A stretch of DNA of 64,000 nt, from contig OZ024870.1 of assembly GCA_964017185.1 (NCBI GenBank), forward strand, positions 55,740,312 through 55,804,311, written 5' to 3'. A model generated the notes under the pieces. That model was given only the letters and a program-made list of their open reading frames with translations, was not told where the DNA came from and ran no database searches. Shown in pieces: positions 11,401-26,400 of this stretch. This DNA comes from Rugalucina vietnamica. Its lineage: Eukaryota > Mollusca > Bivalvia > Lucinida > Lucinidae. Position numbers and translations under genes: made by a program. Numbering within the stretch: the stretch's first letter is position 1; each line of letters starts with the position of its first letter.

Positions 11401-14400
11401 CAAAAAGTTAGAAGTTTCCTCTGAAGAAGTCTGTAAAAGGCTGAAACCTTAGGAAAAAAGAGTGCTTCTAAGAAAATACAAGTCTTCAAGTTATAAAGCT
11501 TTCATTTTATTCGCTAACCTTGCAGTTCGTGTCATAGGAAGACCAGGAATGTCAAATTAATAAAAGAGAAATTCTGTACAAATGGTTGGGTCGACCTAAT
11601 TATTTTCTCAAGATGTGGCTCATTTTTATTAAATTTTACAGATAAAGATTGTTCAACCTGGTATTATGAGAATCAGATTTGGACCCAGTGTCTAGGGGCG
11701 GCCATGAAAATTGCTGACCCTACTACGGCTGAGGCAGAAAAATGCGGGTAATGATAGTTTTTGTGCCTTAGGCCTGTTTCGTGAAAGTATAACAGCAGCG
11801 ATATATCTAATTTTTTTAAAGTTGAAAATACTTGGGGCAAGGAAGGTTGCTAAATTACTACTGTGACCTAACTTTACAATTCTTCCCCTATGAATTATGG
11901 GATTACTGAGGTACATTGTGTGCAAAGAAAGCAATGTATTTCTGCGGCAGAATATTCAGGGGTAGACAAAATTATGTGGCTGCCATCTTGACAGAATGGG
12001 TGCAGAAACCCTCTGTTATTTTCCTTTTGAATTGGTTGACACTTTGTCAGAGCCTAGCTAGTAGGCCAATCTTGATCTTTAACCCATATTTGACGAATGG
12101 CTTCTCCCATCATTATCACTTGGATGAGTCCATTTTCATTTTTAGGAGTGTTAGGAGAGATTTTTAATTTTCATCTCATTTTTCGACGAAATTTCTCCAA
12201 GCAAACAGAATAGCCCCATGCTGTTTGCCTATGTCCCATAAAAGGAATGCCAGGCTTAAATGAGTTAATGTGAATCATCATTTGGTTGGGGGATTGATTT
12301 CATTAGGTTTTGGAGAAAATTGTGGCTTCCATGAGAGCACCCATAGATATACAATTTGAGAAACTAAAACATCTTCCTCTCCAAAACGAGGAGGCCCAGA
12401 GCTTCTCACTTCTATATTCTGTATTTAGCAATGTTTGGTAGTCCCCATTGAAAATCCTGCCAGCATGCCCCTGGGGTCCAATTTGACAACACCCCAGGGG
12501 TGTCAACATCTGCCATAGGCTTTTAATGGGAAAAATCTTCTTTGAAACCACAAGAGCTAAAGCGTGTGTGTTTAGCATGTGACAATGTTTATTGGTACAT
12601 AAACCCTACCAATCATGCCCCTGGGGTCAAAAATTGCCCGCCGTGGGTGTCATCAGCCCCCATAGACTTACAATAGGAAAAACATAAAAAAAAACTCTTC
12701 TTGTATGAAACCACAAAGTCCAGAGCTTTTATATTTTGTGTAAAGCAATGGCTAGTAGTTCAGTTTATAAATCCTGCCAATCATGCCCCTGGGGTCCATA
12801 TAGGCCACTCCCCAGGAGCCTCATTATCTGCCATAGGCTTGTTATTGGACATAGGAAAAATTCTTCTTCTCTGAAACCATCAAAGCCAAAGTTTGCATAT
12901 TTAGTATGCAGCAATATTATGGTGTTTTACATAGATTCTGACAATGATGCATCTGGGGTTCAAAATGACCCCACCCCGGGGGACATTAGCTCCCATATAC
13001 ATGTACTTACAATGGGAAAACAAACATCTTTTCCTCCAAAATGATGAGCCATGGGGCTTTTATATTTGTGTGTAGAAATGTTATGTTTTTCTTATTATCA
13101 ATCCTGCCACCCGTGCACCTGGGGTCCATGCAGACTATGCCTCAGGGCAATGGTCATTAGTTCTCCTACAAGTAAAATTGTCCAGATCAGGTGATGGTAC
13201 ACCGGACCATTGGTCCTCTGGTTATTTGAGCTGCTGTAACAATCTGTATAGGGAGTGCGGTGGCGTAATGGTAGAGCAACAAAGCTGCATGGATCCAAAC
13301 TGAAAGGTCCTGGTTTCGATCCCCACAGGTGGCACCATGTTGTGTCTCAATACTAACAAACAAACAAACAAACAAACAATTTGAAAAAGCAATAAAAATA
13401 GATGGTTCTAATCATGTTGATTCTTAGGTGAGCGATCGTTGCCCTTTGGGCTACATGTATAACATGTAGGCCTATTGTTGAATTTGATCCAGGCACTATG
13501 AACAGTACATGGGCTGTGTTATGTACCAGGCTATCGTGCAGGATGTGAAATGTACAATGGCAGTGATTGACGGCTTCAGTCCAGACAACTCAATCTGTCA
13601 AGGTATGTAGTGCAATCAAGAATATAGAAGCTTTGTGGAATTCCGCTCTCTCCATGGTGAGAGAGCACTTAAAATTATGCAGGATTCACAACTGGGGGTT
13701 AATCAACCACCGCCGAAAGTCGTACCAAATACTGTAAGGTGCTATTTATGGTGATCCAAAGGGATCACAAAAATTACCGGAACTAGTGCATTTCTAAAGG
13801 TTCCAAATACATGTAAGCATATCTGAGTTTAAAATTAGACCCATCTAAAGTAAAATCTCTGGGTTTTTGCATCCTGAGTCTTTTGAGTGTTTGGTTATCT
13901 CCAAGGGAATACTGAAAACAGCTCTTAGAGATTATAAATGTTTTGAAAAGCTAAAACTTGTCTTTCATTTTAACAGACAATATAAAATAAAAGTTTTATT
14001 ATGGCATATCTCATATCTATAAAACCTGCAATGTTTACATGATGTCTTCATTACGAAAGCTTGTCCATGCCATATACAGAGACTTTTTTCGCAGTAAAAT
14101 TTGAAAATTTCATTGGAAAAGTTTTGATATTTTTAATAGTTTTGCTGAGGCAGTTCTACAATGTGTGTTTTGGATCAAAAATAAGAAAATTGGTACACCC
14201 CTGTAAACCCCAGTTTTACTATTTATTACAAGGACATGTTTACATCACATCTCCACATGGTCTGTATTGTCTTGTATATCTTGAGTGAACCAACCCAGAA
14301 CCAAAACTTGCCTTTCATATGGCTTTACGCATTGCTAGAAGCATTATACAGATACATTGTAACATTGATAAAAACCCCTTTTTTGTATCCTTTTGTTGTG

Positions 14401-17400
14401 AGCAAATTAGATAAAAACTTTTATCCCCAAATTTTTGTCTGTTTGTTTTCTCCTTGGAAACGTTTTAAAAGAAAAAAAAAGTAGACTTATTTCTTCTATA
14501 TCCAGTATTTTCAGGCCTTTACTATGCCTATCTTTAGAGCCAGTTGCCCTCTACCAAGGCAGGTCTATGTACAAATGGAAGTTTTACCTACAACCAAGAA
14601 TATATCACTGCTTTATTTGCCTCATATGTTGGTTTGACCTTTGACACAGAATATCATACTGGTTAATACCCAGAATGTAGTGGCTCAGTCACAATATGAC
14701 TAAAAAATTGTTGACTGGGATGTTATACCTCAATACAAACACAAAAACAAATAGAATATCTCACCCGTTTATTTTCTTCATTTTATCGATATTTTAGGCC
14801 ATGACTACGCCTACCTAGAGAACCTGATGCCCTCTACCAAGGCAGGTATATGTAGCAATGGCCCATCAGCGAGGTATATGATCATATACGGTGGTTTGAC
14901 CTACGACCCCGCATATTTCACCAGTGCTGATGATAGATGCAGGTATGAGTTTAACCCATTATTGATGAATGGATTTTCCCATCATTATCCTTTGGCTGAG
15001 TCCGCTTTCATTTTTAGGGGCGTTAGGAGTGATTTTTATTTTTTATATGATTTTTCGATGAAATGTCTCCGTGCAAACAGAAGAGCCCCAGATGGGACGC
15101 CACGTTCTGCAGCATCACATCTGGGGCTATACTGTTTGCCTGTGTCCCACAAAAAGGAGGCCAGGCTTAAATGAGTTAATTAAAAATATCTATTTATATC
15201 ATTGATTTCAAGAAAGGGGAATATGTATGACATAAAAAATAGATAAAAAATAGATGATATTGTGCATTCTTTGCGACAAGTGCATATATATTAAGGACGA
15301 GTGGAAAATTAAGACCACTTGCCCTACGGGACGAGTAGGTTCCTGGAGAAATTTCTAAGCCTGTACACTTCACCGAGATGCAGGCTGCAACTTCTTGATG
15401 ATATACATGATATTCATGGCATTACCCAATGATGTTTGGATTTATTTACAGGACCTTACTAACACTCCAAGGCTATGTCTTCAATACCTTTCACGGAGAT
15501 GCAGGCTGTAACATGGCAGATGTGGTTGAATTATTGAATTCTAATGATGTTAGATCTAATCTTCTAGATGCTATACCCACTGACTGCGGTAGGTTGTTGA
15601 CCTATTAAGTTCTGATGTATAGAATAGTGGATGATTTTCAAAGTTCTCCAAAGTATCTCTTATATAAACAGGGATTTTTAGCGCACCTGAGCCGAAGGCT
15701 CATAGGTGAGCTTATAGTTTACCCATGCTCCGGCGTCCGTCTGTCGTCCGTCGTCCGTCCGTCGTCCACAATTTCAAAGATCTTCTTCTCTGAAACCACT
15801 GTCGATTGTTCTCATATTACACATACAGCATCTATAGGTAGGGGGAAAGATTAATTGTGTTTTTTGTTTTGATCAGATAAGAACTCTGGTTGCTATGGCA
15901 ACTTATGCTTCCCATAGACTTATAATGGAAAAAAAGTGAAAATTGTCAGTTTTTGCTGTCTTGTTGGAGATATTTGAATTTTGTTTTTGCAGAAATGTTT
16001 ATTGAGTAGCCCTCTACGTTTCATGTGACTTTTGTCCTAATCCTTTATTTTGATTGGTTGCAGGGGCCCCATATAGGGCAAAATTTGGAAAAACATTCAA
16101 AAATCTTCTTCTCAGAAACTGTCAAGGGGATTAAGCCTGTACTTTGTATACATGTTTCTGACAGTGTCCTCTACATAATTTGTGTTTTTTATTCCAGGCG
16201 GATAAGAACTCTGGTTGCTATGGCAACTTAAAGTTTCCATAGACTTATAATGGGAAAAGTGGAAATTGGCTATTTTTCCGCTAAAATTGCAGACATTTGA
16301 ATTTTGTTTTTGCAGAAATGTTTATTGAGTAGTGTTTGACGTTTCTTGTGAGTTTTGTCCTAATCCTTTATTTTGATTGGTTGCTGGGGCCCCATAAAGG
16401 GCTAAAGTTTGAGGCCCCTAAAGTCGGGGGGCCTGGATAGCGTAGTGGATAACGCACTCGCTTGTCACCACGGCGATCCGGGTTCGAATCCGGGCCAAGG
16501 CATGTGGCAGGGTAGTGGTCGCCCGTCCAGGTTCGGTGGTTTTCCCCGGGTTCTCCGGTTTCCTCCACCACGTTTGACCACATAACGCCAACATCCGCGC
16601 CTTCAAGAACGCGTATATAAGTTCAACTAGCTTTCTGTGTAATTGAAGTAAAATAAATAAAGTTTATACTTTTTTAAAGTTTGAAAAAAAAACATTCAAA
16701 AATCTTCTCCTCAGAAAGTGTCAAGTGGATGAATCATGTACTTTGTATACATGTTCCTGACAGTAGCCTCTACATAATTTGTGTTTTTTATTCCAGTCGG
16801 ATAAGAACTCTGGTTGCTATGGTTTTATAGACTTATAATGGGAAAAGTGGAAATTAACAATTTTTTCTGGACCAATTGTAGGTATTTGAATTTTGTCTTT
16901 GCAGAAATATTTATTGAGAATATCTCTATGTTTCATGTGACTTTTTTCCTTATCCTTTAGTTTGATTGGTTGCTGGGGCCACATAAAGGGTAAAATTTGG
17001 AAAAACATTTAAAAATCTTCTCCTCAGAAATTGTCTACGGCATGAAGCCTGTACTTTGTATACATGTTCCTGATAGTCTCTACATAATTTGTGTTTTTTA
17101 TTTCAGTCGGATAAGAAATCTGCTTGCTATGGCAACTTTAAGTTTCGATAGACTTGAAACGCGAAAAGTGGAAATTGGCAATTTTTTTCTGGTCCAATCG
17201 CAGATATTTGATATACGCGTTCTTGAAGGCGCGGATGTTGGCGTTATGTGGTCCAACGTGGTGGAGGAAACCGGAGAACCCGGGGAAAACCACCGAACCT
17301 GGACGGGCGACCACTACCCTGCCACATGCATTGACCCGGATTCGAACCCGGATCGCCGTGGTGACAAGCGAGTGCGTTATCCACTACGCTATCCAGGCCC

Positions 17401-20400
17401 CCAAAGAGTAGTCCTCTACAGTTTGGTTGACTTTTGACTTAATCCTTTATTTTGATTGGTTGGTGGGGCCCCATAAAGGGCAAATTTTTTATATAAATAT
17501 TTGGTTAATATAGCAGATCTCGGGGGAGCGTTTACAGGACCATTGGTCCTCTGGTTTCGGGTGTCTCAGGGGCCGAAATAAGGCTCCATTTCCAATGCAG
17601 TTTAGGTGACTTTTTTCACAATCTGAAGAAAAAAATTTCCAATCAAAGCTGAAAATAATTTTCGATTGTTCCATGCATTGTGAAATTCAAACTTTGCTGT
17701 TTGAAATGGTGCTTAGTTATTATTTAATGATTCTAAATGAAATACCTCAATAAGCTAGGTCATATTTGAAAGTATTACCAAAGTTGAATGTTTTGAAAAT
17801 TTCCCAAATTCAGGGTTTACATCACTAAATTTAACAATCAGAAAGGCCCTAGGGCCCCTTCCCAAAATTGCCAAAAAATCCCTGATAAACTCCTATAGAG
17901 AAGATCTTAGATGTTGGATCTTCAGAGAAATTTGAATTTCTTCCAAGGTATTTGTTACTCACTGTAATGGTTGCCTTCTTGTCTTTGAATGGTCAGGCAG
18001 TTCCCATGGTCTGTGGTAATGGCACTGATTTCAAAGCAGCTCAAAATCATTCAATCATCATAAGTTTTGTCCTGTATGGATTCAAGGCCTCGAGGTTAGA
18101 AAACTTTTTTCATGCTCAGCTCAGATGTGACTAAAATTTATCCTGCTCATAAATGTTAAAATGCCAACAATTGTTGGCATTTTAACATTTATTAGCAGGA
18201 TAAATTACAAGCTTTTGTGATCTAGACATGAAATTTCCAATGATTTTCACTAGTTTAATGATGAGGAAATGAAATATCATGCTCAGCTGAGTTGAGCATG
18301 AAAAAAGTTTTATAACCTTGATGCAAGCTCGGTGCATGGCACATGTGGAACAATTTTTGCTTGTGGGTATTAGCAGTTATTTTTCTTTGGGTCAAAATAA
18401 AATAAAAAATTTGAATATTCAACATGAAAAGGCTTGAACTGATGGGCATATTTGATTTGTCTTTTTTTTTATCCATTTTAGACACAGTTCTACAAGTGTC
18501 AAAGTGTGAAAGACTAGGTCTCCAGACGGCGCTAGTTAACCAGCATTGTTTGTACGCACCAACACAGATGACATTTGCAACATTTCTGTCGGATCCAAGC
18601 TCCTTTAATAGTGCTAATGGACAGAAAAAACTCAAATGCGTGTAAGCTATACAAAATGAAATGTTTTTCTAAATACATCAGCTTATTTATATCTTTACAA
18701 ACTTGTACAATTTATAATGGAAAAGATGAAATCTTCCCAAGTACCAGTTTTTGGGCATAAAAAATTAAAAAAGGTATACTTTGCAGTAATTTCTAGTTGT
18801 TTATACCCCCGGCATATACGAAGTATATAGGGGGTATATAGTTTTTGTCTTTTCCGTGAAGATGTTTGTGTGCGTGTGTGTGTGTGCGTGTGTGTGTGTG
18901 TGTAAACTTTTTTTCTGTCAAGGATTTCTCAGGAACTGCTTGACGTAGGATGATGAAAGTTGGTACAAACATTGGGCATGCTAAGTTGCATTGTGTAAGA
19001 AAGAATCAGCCATGTCCTGCTTATCAGTCCCTTTATTTGTCCATTTTTCTTTCTCTCTGATTGAAATTTCTGTCACAGATTTCTCAGCTCCTATTTCTGC
19101 CAGCTTCTTCAAATTTTGTATACAGCTTCACAGTGTCCAAGTGTATTGTGTAGAGAAAATCAGCTGGGCAGTATTTGTTTTTCCATTCTTGTTCCACTTT
19201 GTAGTTTTTTTCCATCTGTCACTCCTATATAATGAATATGGAAATTTATGTCAAAAATTTCTCAGCAACTGCTCAACTTAGGAAGGTGAAATTTACTACA
19301 ACATTTGTAATGATAAGTTGTATTGTGTAAGAAATACTCAGCCATCTCCTGCTTATTTGTCCCTTTATTTGTCCATTTTTCATCTTTCACTCCTGTATAA
19401 TGAATATGGAAGTTTCTGTCAAACATTTCTCAGGTATTGCTCAACTTCGGAAGGTGAAATTTAGTAGAAACATTTGTAATGATAAGTTGTATTGTGTAAG
19501 AAATAATCAGTCATCTCCTGCTTATTTGTCCCTTTATTTGTCCATTTTTCATCTTTCACTCCTGTATAATGAATATGGAAATTTCTGTCAAACATTTCTC
19601 AGGTATTGCTCAACTTAGGAAGGTGAAATTTAGTAGAAACATTTGTAATGATAAGTTGTATTGTGTAAGAAATAATCAGTCATCTCCTGCTTATCAGTCC
19701 CTTTATTTGTCCATTTTTAGCTCACCTGAGCCGTTAGGCTCACAAGGTGAGCTTATAGTATACCCATGCTCCGTCGTCCGTCCGTCCGTCGTCCGTCCGT
19801 CCGTCGTCCACCATTTTCAAAGATCTTCTTCTCTGAAACAGCTTGGCCAACCAAAGCCAAATTTTACATGAAGCATCTATGGGAAGGGGGAACCAATGTG
19901 TATATAAATAATCCAGGTCACATGACCAAGATGGCCGCCATGCCCATATATGGTAAAAACCCTTCAAAAATCTTCTTCTCCGGAACCACTGGACCGATTT
20001 CAACCAAACTTGGCATGAAGCATTGATGACTCAAGTACTACAATGTATATATAAATCATGACCTTGCGGTGACCTTGACCTATTTTACGGCAAGGTCAAC
20101 ATAGGTCGCCAATGCATTTGAATGGGGAAAACTTTTAAAATGTCATTTAAAGTGAAAGGCTTGCAGGAAATGGGCAGTAGGGCTGAATATTTATGATTCT
20201 GAAACAAATTGGACCCCAGGGGCTCATATGCCCCCATCCCAGGGCAATATACATGTATATCTCCATAATATTCAAACATCATCTCCTCTGCAATTGCTTG
20301 GCCAATCAAAGCCAAATTTTATATGAAGCATCTATAGGAAGGGGGAACCAATGTGTATATAAATAATACAGGTCACATGACCAAGATGGCCGCCATGCCC

Positions 20401-23400
20401 CTATATGGTAAAGACCTTTAAAAATCTTCTTCTCCAGAACCCAAAAGCCTAGGATCTTGAAACTTGGCATGTAGCATAAGTGACTCAAGGTCCACAATGT
20501 GTATATAAATAATGACCTTAGGATGACCTTGACCTATTTTACGGCAAGGTCAACATAGGTTGCCAATGCATTTGAATGGGGAAAACTTTTAAATGTCATT
20601 TAAAGTGAAAGTCTTGCAGGAAATGGGCAGTAGGTTTGAATATTAATGATTCTGAAAAAAAAATGGACCCCAGGGGCTTATCTGCCCCCACCCCGTGGCA
20701 ATATACATGTATATCTCCATAATATTCAAACATCTTCTCCTCTGAAACCACATGGCGAATCAAAGCCAAATTTTATGTGAAGCATCTATGGAATGGGGGA
20801 ATTAATGTATATATAAATTATCTAGTGCACATTACCAATATGGCTGCCATGCCCATATATGGTAAAAACCCGTCAAAAATCTTCTTCTCCACGAATCTGG
20901 TGGACCAATTTCAAAGAAACTTGGCATAAAGCACCAATGGCTGAAGTACTACAATGTATATATAAATCATGACCCTGTGGTGACCTTGACCTATTTTACG
21001 ACAAGGTCAACGTAGATCGCCAATGCATTGGAATGGGAAAAACTTTTAAAAAGTCATTTGAGGTGAAAATCTTGCAGGAAATGGGTAGTAGGACTAAATA
21101 TTAATGATTCTGAAAAAAATGGACCTAAGGGCTCATATGCCCACACCCCGGGGCAACATACATGTATATTACCATAATATTCAAACATCTTCTCCTCTAA
21201 AACCACTTGGCCAATTGAAGCCAAATTTTATGTGAAGCATCTATAGGATGGGGGAACCAATGTATATATTAATAATCTAGGTCACATGACCAAGATGGCC
21301 GCCATGCCCATATGTGGTAAAAACCCTTCAAATATCTTCTTCTCTGAAACCAATAGATTGATTTCAATGAAACTTGGTGTGAAGCATCCATGGTTAAAGT
21401 ACTACAATGTATATATAAATCATGACCCTGTGATGACCTTGACCAAGTTTATGGCAAGGTCAACATGGGTTGCCCATGCATTTGAATGGGAAAAACTGTT
21501 AAAATGTCATTTGAAGGGAAAAGCCAGCAAGAGCCAAGAAATTGGCAAATGGACAGAATATTGATTATTCTGAAAAAAGGAAAATCGCCCAAGGGCTTCA
21601 TCTGCCCCTGCACTGGGGTTAAATACCATAATATTCAAACATGTTTATTGGTATATGCAGCAGACTCAGGTGAGCGTTTACAGGACCATTGGTCCTCTGG
21701 TTCTTTATCTCTGATTGAAATTTCTGTCACAGATTTCTCAGCTTCTATTTGAGCCAGCTACTAGATGTATACCTTTTTCTGCAATATGCTTTTTTTGTCT
21801 CTCAAAGTTATATGACCTCTGATGACTACTGCGGGGGGTATGTGAGCTTTGCTCACTTTTTGCTATATTTTTACATAAATTGACATGCATTTGAGAATCA
21901 CATACAGTCATACTATTGAAAATAAGCAACAACAATTTGGATATGCGAAAACAAAAACTCAGATCATCTGTGCAGTAACTGCACAGCTGATCAGCGCCTT
22001 TGTTTTTGCCCTATAGATAGTACAATGTCTCTTCTTTCTAAATATGAAATTTCAGCTTTTAGCTTGCTTCTGTGACTGTACAGGTCGGTTTCTGTCAGAC
22101 CTGGTTGGAACCTCACGTTGTTTTTCCTCGTGTGAAGGCTCATTTACCTTTTTATACTATTGAAAGTGTCTGATATGTTCCAGTGTGTACGAGGAAAGTT
22201 TGAAGTGTCTCATCAGTTCAGCAGGGAGCGCTCTAGACGAATGTTCTGCCGCTGATCTCGCTCCCGTCGTGAAGGCCTCTGTCAGAATGTTCCGAAACGT
22301 GATGGCCAGAATGCTTCCTCTACCACCAGAAACTCTATCCCTGTATAGAATAATAGATTTTACTGATTGTGATGGTATGTTATCATGATAAAAACATTCA
22401 TTTGTATGTTTATATGCTCGTGGGCCATAATGGCTTACTGCTTAGATAAAACACATATTCTTGAAATCATTTTGTCTTGTACTAAATGCTGATACCAATT
22501 GTAAATTGGTGAAGGAGTGTGGCTGTCAATTAATAATACAAGAATGTGCACTAACTACTGGTTATAAGTCATTGGAAATTTTGCCAAGGAACACTATGAT
22601 TAGGATAAGTGATGGTGAATATAAAGCATGGAACAGAAAATGTGTTTAAGCAAAAGAATTTTTAAAAGTTTAAATGTTATTAAATTGCAGTTTGCAACCA
22701 TTCAAAATTTTCATTGATGAATATAGTAAATGTTTCTCATTTCAGCTGCTTTACCAGGGGTAGTGCCGACCAATCAGTGTCCGTCCAGTGAAACAGTAGC
22801 CAATCTTGTCGTAGCTAGCTGTATGGCTCAGGTGTTTGAAGCCACCAGATTTACCAATGGGGCAGCATGCTCGTAAGACAAATTAGCCTGTGCATGAGAA
22901 AACCAACAATTTGGGTTACGACCAGGTCCGACACAAACCGAGCTGTACAAGCACAGAAGATGGCTAGAAGCTTGAAATTTCAGATTTAGGAAGAAGAGGA
23001 ATTGCACTATCCATGTAGCAAAAACAAAGGTGCTGATCAGCTTCGCGGTGACCGCAAAGCTGGTCTGTGCCTTTGTTTTCACATATGCAAATTGATGGTT
23101 TTCTCTTGCACGGCTAACAAACCTTTAAATGCGTAACCGCCGGTTAAGAAAGAAAATCCGATTCACGCCCTTCCGGTTCCGCATATGAAAACCAAGAAAA
23201 GGTAAACAAAACATACACTATGATTATATTTTAGTACAGAAATATATCGATTATCTATGAATGCTATTTTGTCACTTATTTACTATTGTAACTCAGCACC
23301 AAAGTAGCTCGCAAAATAATTTGATGGTCTTTGAGTTATTTATTCCCTTCTTCCAACCTGGTGTTCCAACAAGGCCAAAGTCAGCGAAATACAACTAAAA

Positions 23401-26400
23401 ATTGGACAATTTGCTGTTAAATATCAAAGTTAAGTGATTGTTCCACGACAAATTTACAGATATGTATTAAGTAAATTACATCTGATGTCTGTGCCAGTAT
23501 TTCGTTGTGTTAGTGCCCGGCATTATCGATTTGAAGGGAAGGAAAAGATGGGTACGAATTTAATCATTAAAATATGAAGGATATATTTCAAGATACGTTT
23601 GAAAATCTCAACCTGTTCAAGTTATGGTATTTATTTCCCTGTAAAGCGTTTTGAAAGACATACAACCAAGAAGAACAAATTAAAGTATACAGAATGCTGT
23701 AAAATCGTCTTCATGAACAGGAATATCATGCATGTGAACTATTGTGTTACATGTATTTCATTGACAGTTTGTATTATTTTATACCAAACATTTTCACTGC
23801 AAATATCACAAACACACCAAATTTGAGTAAGCACCTATTAAGAAAGGACGAGAGAATGTGACAATAATCTTCAGCGTAAAACAATTAACAAAAACAAAAA
23901 CTTTAATACATGTGTTCTATAATGACTATATTGCTATCATTCTAATGATTAAATTCGTAACCGAAATGTTGACACAGCTTTAAACCACATATGCATAGAA
24001 TGCATTGGCCAGAGGCAACGAAACTGTCACCAGACCTCACAATGTTAAAATCATCTGCGCACTGTATTGCTTTCCGTTAATATGGACGTAATGAGCGGAA
24101 ATCTAAAAATATCCCTGCGACTGACCCACATTTTCGTCGTGTACAATGCAATCCCAACATATGTTTTGGGGTAGGGAATAAAAATCATGATTATAAAGAA
24201 AAATTTCTGGAAATCCTTTGGGGTCCAAATATAGCAATGTCTAACTAATAAAATAGCATTGAGAGAATTATAATATTTGTCTTCGAATCGAAATATTTTA
24301 CTCGGAAACACGAGCTGCAAAAGTTTGTTTACCTTTTGTTGGTCATCTGATGCGAAACCGGAAGGACATGAATCGGATTTCTTTTCTTAACCGCGGTTAC
24401 GCATTTAAAGGTTTGTTAGCCATGTCTTGTGGTGGCTCAAATGAATTAGAATCGGTTGCATTACAAACACAATCATGCCATGCTATTACAGATTTTTCTT
24501 AAGCTATAAAAATTGAGAATTTTCAGTTGATTTTTTTTTAAAAAATGATCCATGATGCTAAAAAACCTGTCTTGGGGGTTTCCGACCAGTTGCGACACAC
24601 ATCAGCCTGTACAGTCACAGAAGCATGCTAGGGGCTTGATGTATTGGCTATAAGTAGAAGAGGAATTGTAGTATCCCAGTAGCGAAAACAAAGGTGCTGA
24701 TCAGCTGTGCAGTTACTGCACAGCTGATATGCGCCTTTGTTTTTGCTTAGACAAAACTCCGGTTTTCTCATGATGCAGCTCAAATATTTTTCTTACTTTT
24801 GAACACTATAAAGATTGTGGGTATGTTACAAGTGCCTTGAGGGAGGTGTTGAAACCTAAGCCTGGCCCTGAGGCTGTTAAACTTTTTTCATGCCCAACTC
24901 ACCTGAGCATGAAATTTCAGGTCCTCATAAATTCTTAAATAGCCCATGTTAATTGAAATTTTTGGGTTAGACCATCAAAGCAAGTAATTCATCCTGCTAA
25001 TTAATGTAAAAATGCCAACAATGGTTGACATTTTAACATTTTTGAGCAGGATAAATTTTAGTCTCAGTTGAGCTGAGCATGAAAAAGAGTTTTATAACCT
25101 CAGGTCCTGGTGGGGTTTCAACCACTTTTAAGGATTCGAGCAACTATTTCATGTATAAGTTTGGAGAATTAGCCTAGATGCACATAAAGTGATGCTGAAA
25201 CTAAATGCATGTTACATGCAATGACTTCAGTTTTTGTGTGGCGTCTGGTAGCAAGCTTAAATAAAACCTGTGTTTTTACAGGTCACACAAACCTTAATCT
25301 TTTTTATTCAAAATATTCAACTGTTCAACTAAGTCTATGAAAAAAATCAAGGGTTTTGTGTTATACAAAGCCCAAACCCATGTTTTGATATAACGGGATC
25401 CGGGTGAGGTTCATCAGCTCTCTTACAAGTAAAACTGCCCAGATCTGATTAGCGTTTACAGGACCATTGGTCATCTGGTTCACAATTTCTCAATTTTAAT
25501 ATATATTTACATTGTGCAGCTAATGACATATATATGTATTTTGTACAGGAGGTATCCAGCTTTTGAAGCATGTGTGAACAATTTCCGTCCTGGGAATGCC
25601 GAGAAATGTCGAGAAGGCCATGTCTGGTTATCAGTACATGAGTATCTGCCTTTTGTTAAATCTACCATAGATGGCTTTAATCCTTTTGAGTGCAAAGGTA
25701 AGGCCTGAAGGTTATAAAACTTTTTTCCAGCTCAGCTCAGCTGAGCATGAAATTTCAACTGCTCATAAATGTTGAAATAGTCAAAATTAGTGGAAAATTC
25801 AGGTTTGAAACTAAAAAAACTAGTAATTTATCCTGCTCATAAATGTTAAAATGCCAACTGTGACCTTACCAAGGGCACAGGGTGTTTGAGTTAGTACTTC
25901 CGTTGTTCCTCGTGACCGTTATGTTTATTTTCGTGGATTGAAAGAATAACTAAAGTCAATTTACATTTTCATTCGTTGAATTTATTATTTCTGTTGTACT
26001 GAATTTTCTGTAACAGTTGTACTAATTTCCAAAATAAACTGGAGTCTTATGTCGATTGTTCTATAGAAAGTTTATTAAAGTTTCAATTTTGTAATACTAT
26101 TTTAGTCTCTTCATTCCAAAAGCTAAAAAACGACTCCCCTTACATTAAGGACATAATCCCAAAGAAGCTTTGCCATAAGAATAAACTAGTTCTCATAAAT
26201 CTAATCTGTCCTTAATGTTCTAGAAATGGTGCAGTCTTCGCATCCATACACACGCACACACATCAACCCAAAACGACGTCGTTACCCCCATGATACCAAG
26301 TTACAGTATATCTAATATTCCACCAGATTCCGATAACCTCAAAATTATACAAATACATCAAAACCATAAACCAATGAGATACCAAGCTTTATCTTCATAA

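Larger units (their letters stand above)
15680..17556 (+). mobile_element. Pearl-like element variant containing two SINEs
   Basis: The 5' hairpin (GCACCTGAGCCGAAGGCTC), the GTCCGTCGTCCGTCC block and the 3' palindrome GGACCATTGGTCC with TCTGGTT are those of the other pearl-like copies. The tandem units differ: they are about 300-400 bp and contain AAGAACTCTGGTTGCTATGG. tRNA-derived SINEs sit inside at 16428 and 17215. Confidence 0.7.

Noticed and set aside
13251..13336. tRNA gene
   Set aside because: Pol III boxes are present but the arms do not give a clean cloverleaf and an (AAAC)n tail follows; called a SINE.
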